NCBI GenBank assembly: GCA_964528035.1 | Contig: CAZGQY010000071.1 | Location: 1 to 18,566 of the forward strand | Direction of reading: 5' to 3' | Length of the DNA stretch: 18,566 bases | Source: CAZGQY01 sp964528035 | Lineage (GTDB): Bacteria > Pseudomonadota > Gammaproteobacteria > Methylococcales > UBA1147 | Part shown: positions 15,776-18,566 of the stretch, piece after piece | How the letters are laid out: every line of letters starts with the position of its first letter | How positions within the stretch are numbered: the first letter of the stretch is position 1 | Notes under the pieces: model-generated | Database searches by the model: none | What the model saw: only the letters and a program-made list of their open reading frames with translations | What the model was told of the DNA's origin: nothing | Translations under genes and position numbers: made by a program

Positions 15776-16633
15776 ATGCCTGAAGAAAACCCCATTTCAT
15801 TCGAATGCCAGGGCGATACTTTACACGGAATCATCCATTCTGCAGCATCTACTCAACGGCGCGGAATTCTGATCGTTGTAGGCGGCCCACAAACTCGCGT
15901 TGGCAGTCATAGACAATTCGTTCTACTTGCACGATTGCTTACCGAAAATGGCTTTACTGTGATGCGATTCGATTATCGCGGCATGGGAGATTCCAGCGGA
16001 GAACAGCGTTCTTTCCAAAATATAGATTCAGACATTCGATGTGCGCTGGATAGTTTCTTAAACGCGCATACCGAATTGAGTGAAATAGTCATCTGGGGCT
16101 TGTGCGATGCTGCATCGGCAGCGATGTTTTATGGGTATACGGACGAAAGAGTAAAGGGTCTGGTATTGCTAAACCCCGATACACTGACAGTAACCAGTAC
16201 TGCAAAAACAATTTTGAAGCATTATTATTTGCAACGAATCTTCGACCGCGAACTGTGGCAAAAAATATTCGATGGCTCTTTCAATTATCAACAGTCTTTC
16301 AAATCTTTGCTGGGTATGCTCAGAAAAATTTTCTTTCCCTCCGATGGTGATAATGATACGAACAATAAAGAAGTTCAAATACCATTCCCACAGCGCATGC
16401 TCGATTGCCTGGAAAAATTTCGTTTCCCTATTTTATTTATACTCAGTGGAAACGATCTAACAGCCGACGCATTCAAAGATCAAATCAAACAGTCATCCCG
16501 CTGGGAAAATATTGTCAATCGAGACCATGTAACACGCTACGACCTTGTCGAATCCGACCATACATTTTCCAGCCAGCAATGGCGTGATCAAGCCGCTCAA
16601 TGGACGTTAGACTGGGTTAAACGCCTACCCTGA
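15776..16633 (+). CDS. Exosortase A system-associated hydrolase 1 (alpha/beta-hydrolase-like)
   Basis: A 285-residue alpha/beta-hydrolase-fold protein of the hydr1_PEP type. Diagnostic blocks are GGPQTRVGSHRQF (36-48), RFDYRGMGDSSGE (64-76), the nucleophile-elbow sequence WGLCDAASAA (107-116) with Cys110 in the serine position, LVLLNP (129-134), the acid candidate Asp227 (LSGNDLTA) and His262 in ESDHTFSS. A Cys/Asp/His triad is therefore possible, unlike in the neighbour whose nucleophile is lost. In exosortase-A loci these two hydrolases sit with an ACP, an acyl-CoA ligase and a PLP-dependent decarboxylase. Here neither of the last two follows: the next gene is a convergent antiporter 19 bases away. 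The ATG lies two bases after the hydrolase 2 stop. The biochemical reaction is not established for the family. Confidence 0.94.
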   Translation: MPEENPISFECQGDTLHGIIHSAASTQRRGILIVVGGPQTRVGSHRQFVLLARLLTENGFTVMRFDYRGMGDSSGEQRSFQNIDSDIRCALDSFLNAHTELSEIVIWGLCDAASAAMFYGYTDERVKGLVLLNPDTLTVTSTAKTILKHYYLQRIFDRELWQKIFDGSFNYQQSFKSLLGMLRKIFFPSDGDNDTNNKEVQIPFPQRMLDCLEKFRFPILFILSGNDLTADAFKDQIKQSSRWENIVNRDHVTRYDLVESDHTFSSQQWRDQAAQWTLDWVKRLP

Positions 16634-16652
16634 CAAACAATATATAACCCGT

Positions 16653-18494
16653 TTATTTTCTGTAATTCACCGGTTTATCACCCGCAACACTCTCCTGATA
16701 AATACTAACAACAGACCAGCCCGCTTTCACCTGTAGCTTAGTCTCCGCCTCAAATATATGCAGATATCCCTGTTTGTCGATTGCAAAAAGAGGATGTATT
16801 TTTCCGGCACCTTTTTCTACAAGATCATCGAAACCAAACTCTTCACTTAACAATGTTGTACCTATTCGACCTCCCTGCGTTAACCAGGAAGCCATTTTGC
16901 TGTACGTGACCTGCTCTCCTATGAAAGTACCTTTATAAGCATCAGCGATACCCGTCGCCTTGCCAGAGTGAGTTTCTTCGCTGGATGTTTTTAGGGCAAA
17001 AATATTATTTCGTCCAAATTCGCTCTTGAAGCGCATACTGGCCAAGACATTATCTTCGCGGCGCGGGGACATTGCCAACAACCGGCCAATACCAACCAGA
17101 TCCAAACGTCGATCTGCGTGCTCGGAGATAGCATTACCGTAGAATACATTGAGACCGGCAAGACGTGCTTCGCCAATATGATCGCGGTTTGGATCTGCCA
17201 ACACGATACGAAAACCGCTTGATTGCAGTGCACTGGCCACGGCTCGCGCCACATTGTTAGCACCAATGATCAAAACACCGCGGGGTTCCGGATCACGTAC
17301 ACCAAGCAATTGGGCAATAAAACCTGCTGTCACGCTCTGTACCAGAACAGTACCGATAATAACGAAAAAAGTCAGCGCCACTAAAATTTCAGCTTCCGCA
17401 TGATTTTGTTGTTCGAGCTGCAAAGCGAATAAACCAGACACTGCCGCAGCGACGATACCACGAGGACCAATCCAGGCAATCACTGACCTCTCTCGCCAAT
17501 TGAGATCACTGTTCCATGTGCAGGCAAATACCGCAACAGGGCGAATAATCAACTGTAAGACTGCGAAAAACGCCAGACCACGCCAACCTAAAGCCTGCAA
17601 TTGTTGCGGATCAATACGCGCTGCAAGTATTATAAAAAGACCGGAAATAAGCAAAACTGTTAAGTTTTCCTTAAACGACAAAATTTCTTCGACACAGACT
17701 GCAGGCATATTAGCGAGCCAAATGCCCATTACAGTTACCGCTAACAAGCCTGATTCTGCTTCAAGACTATTGCTTAGTGTAAACACACTGAGAACAACCG
17801 CCACCGTAGCAAAATTATGCAGGTATTCAGGAATCGAATGGCTGCGCAGGAGCATACCCAGACATTGCCCGCTGACAGCACCTAATAGCGGACCGATAAC
17901 ACAAATTCTCGCAAAGGTCATTGCGGAATGACCAATCGCCTCACTACTACCGAAAGACCCACCAGAGGCTACGATATACTCATACACCACAACGGCCAAA
18001 AGAGCACCGATCGGATCTATAACTATTCCCTCCCAACGCAAAATATTGCCGATCCGTGCCACAGGTCTCACCGTACGAAGCATGGGTATAATCACTGTTG
18101 GCCCGGTGACGACCAGAACAGATCCCAATAACAGCGCCATAGGCCAATCAAATTGGAATAATAAACGACTCAAGGCTGCTGTCAGGAGCCAGGTGATCAC
18201 TGCACCGACAGTGACAAGTTTACGTACCAGTACACTGATATCTTTAATATCGCTGAACTTCAACGTCAGGCTGCCTTCAAACAAAATGATCGCAACACTT
18301 AGAGAAACCATGGGAAACAGCAGGTCACCAATAAGCGGGCCAGGCTGAATAACACCAAGACCGGGACCTAAGACAATTCCGCTGATTAGCAGTAATAAAA
18401 TAGCCGGCAGTTTGATACGCCAGGCCGCCCACTGACAAACAAAACCAACAAATGCGATCAGTGCTAAAAGAAGTGCCGGCGAATTCTCATGCAT
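16653..18494 (-). CDS. CPA1-type Na+/H+ antiporter with C-terminal TrkA-N-like domain
   Basis: A 613-residue inner-membrane protein with about 12 hydrophobic segments in residues 1-397. The family signatures include LLISGIVLGPGLG (35-47), LFEGSLTL (71-78), GSVLVVTGPTVIIPMLR (124-140), RWEGIVIDPIGAL (153-165, with the ion-binding Asp160) and WIGPRGIVAAAVSGLFAL (341-358). This is NhaP/CPA1 type. A Rossmann-like TrkA-N domain follows (about 405-510; VLIIGANNVARAVASAL, then LADPNRDHIGEARLAG), and a ~100-residue tail, possibly a TrkA-C-like regulatory module. It would exchange Na+ or K+ for protons, gated by nucleotide or ligand binding to the cytoplasmic domain. It converges with hydrolase 1 (19-base gap, no obvious terminator hairpin). 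Its upstream region (18495-18566) runs off the window. Confidence 0.94.
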   Translation of the reverse strand: MHENSPALLLALIAFVGFVCQWAAWRIKLPAILLLLISGIVLGPGLGVIQPGPLIGDLLFPMVSLSVAIILFEGSLTLKFSDIKDISVLVRKLVTVGAVITWLLTAALSRLLFQFDWPMALLLGSVLVVTGPTVIIPMLRTVRPVARIGNILRWEGIVIDPIGALLAVVVYEYIVASGGSFGSSEAIGHSAMTFARICVIGPLLGAVSGQCLGMLLRSHSIPEYLHNFATVAVVLSVFTLSNSLEAESGLLAVTVMGIWLANMPAVCVEEILSFKENLTVLLISGLFIILAARIDPQQLQALGWRGLAFFAVLQLIIRPVAVFACTWNSDLNWRERSVIAWIGPRGIVAAAVSGLFALQLEQQNHAEAEILVALTFFVIIGTVLVQSVTAGFIAQLLGVRDPEPRGVLIIGANNVARAVASALQSSGFRIVLADPNRDHIGEARLAGLNVFYGNAISEHADRRLDLVGIGRLLAMSPRREDNVLASMRFKSEFGRNNIFALKTSSEETHSGKATGIADAYKGTFIGEQVTYSKMASWLTQGGRIGTTLLSEEFGFDDLVEKGAGKIHPLFAIDKQGYLHIFEAETKLQVKAGWSVVSIYQESVAGDKPVNYRK

Positions 18495-18566
18495 AGATGA
18501 TTCTCATTTACTTAGGAGCGAGATTTTAATAATATGCGAAAGATTGACGCAGGATTATTGTTTGTC

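Noticed and set aside
18534..18566. Possible start of a plus-strand gene (MRKIDAGLLFV) running off the window
   Set aside because: Eleven open codons are not evidence of a gene, and the nearest AGGAG is 15 bases from the ATG, too far for a normal Shine-Dalgarno. It may be real but cannot be supported here.

Overview
The window looks like a chromosomal segment from a moderately AT-rich gammaproteobacterium, probably aquatic or marine. The evidence is the fabA-fabB pair for anaerobic unsaturated fatty acid synthesis, a TtcA closely matching the enterobacterial type, an Slt70-type lytic transglycosylase and a sigma-54/PspA-like stress locus. A run of exactly 100 N (2738-2837) marks a scaffold gap, so this is a draft assembly or MAG. 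I see no tRNA, rRNA or CRISPR array.

Layout. (1) 1-2217: a short PspA/IM30-like gene (minus strand) diverges from a sigma-54 enhancer-binding activator (plus strand). A well-formed -24/-12 promoter faces the PspA-like gene, and a 103-bp palindromic repeat sits just upstream of the activator. (2) 2223-5212, minus strand: a two-gene unit of a P-loop (STAND/AAA+-like) ATPase overlapping by 29 bp a TPR protein. The TPR array is built of 144-bp (48-residue) units that are identical or nearly identical at DNA level, and the assembly gap falls inside it. This resembles prokaryotic NTP-dependent conflict (immunity-like) systems and is the best candidate for an undescribed system here. (3) 5257-12363, minus strand: GT4 glycosyltransferase, SAM hydrolase (DUF62), ttcA, fabB, fabA and slt, which are mostly housekeeping. 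A second copy of the palindromic repeat lies between fabA and slt. (4) 12633-16633, plus strand: an ABC half-transporter, an acyl carrier protein, and the two alpha/beta-hydrolase-like proteins typical of exosortase-A (PEP-CTERM/EPS) clusters. No exosortase, acyl-CoA ligase or PLP decarboxylase is visible next to them. (5) 16653-18494, minus strand: a CPA1-type Na+/H+ antiporter with a C-terminal TrkA-N-like domain.

How the genes work together. The first locus has psp-like logic: an activator and its probable membrane-stress target, divergently arranged. The ATPase-TPR pair is a self-contained operon with no recognisable toxin domain. The fab genes form an operon (12-bp gap). ACP, hydrolase 2 and hydrolase 1 form a tight cassette, probably carrying an acyl group as ACP thioester. 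The ABC exporter just upstream may serve the same product.
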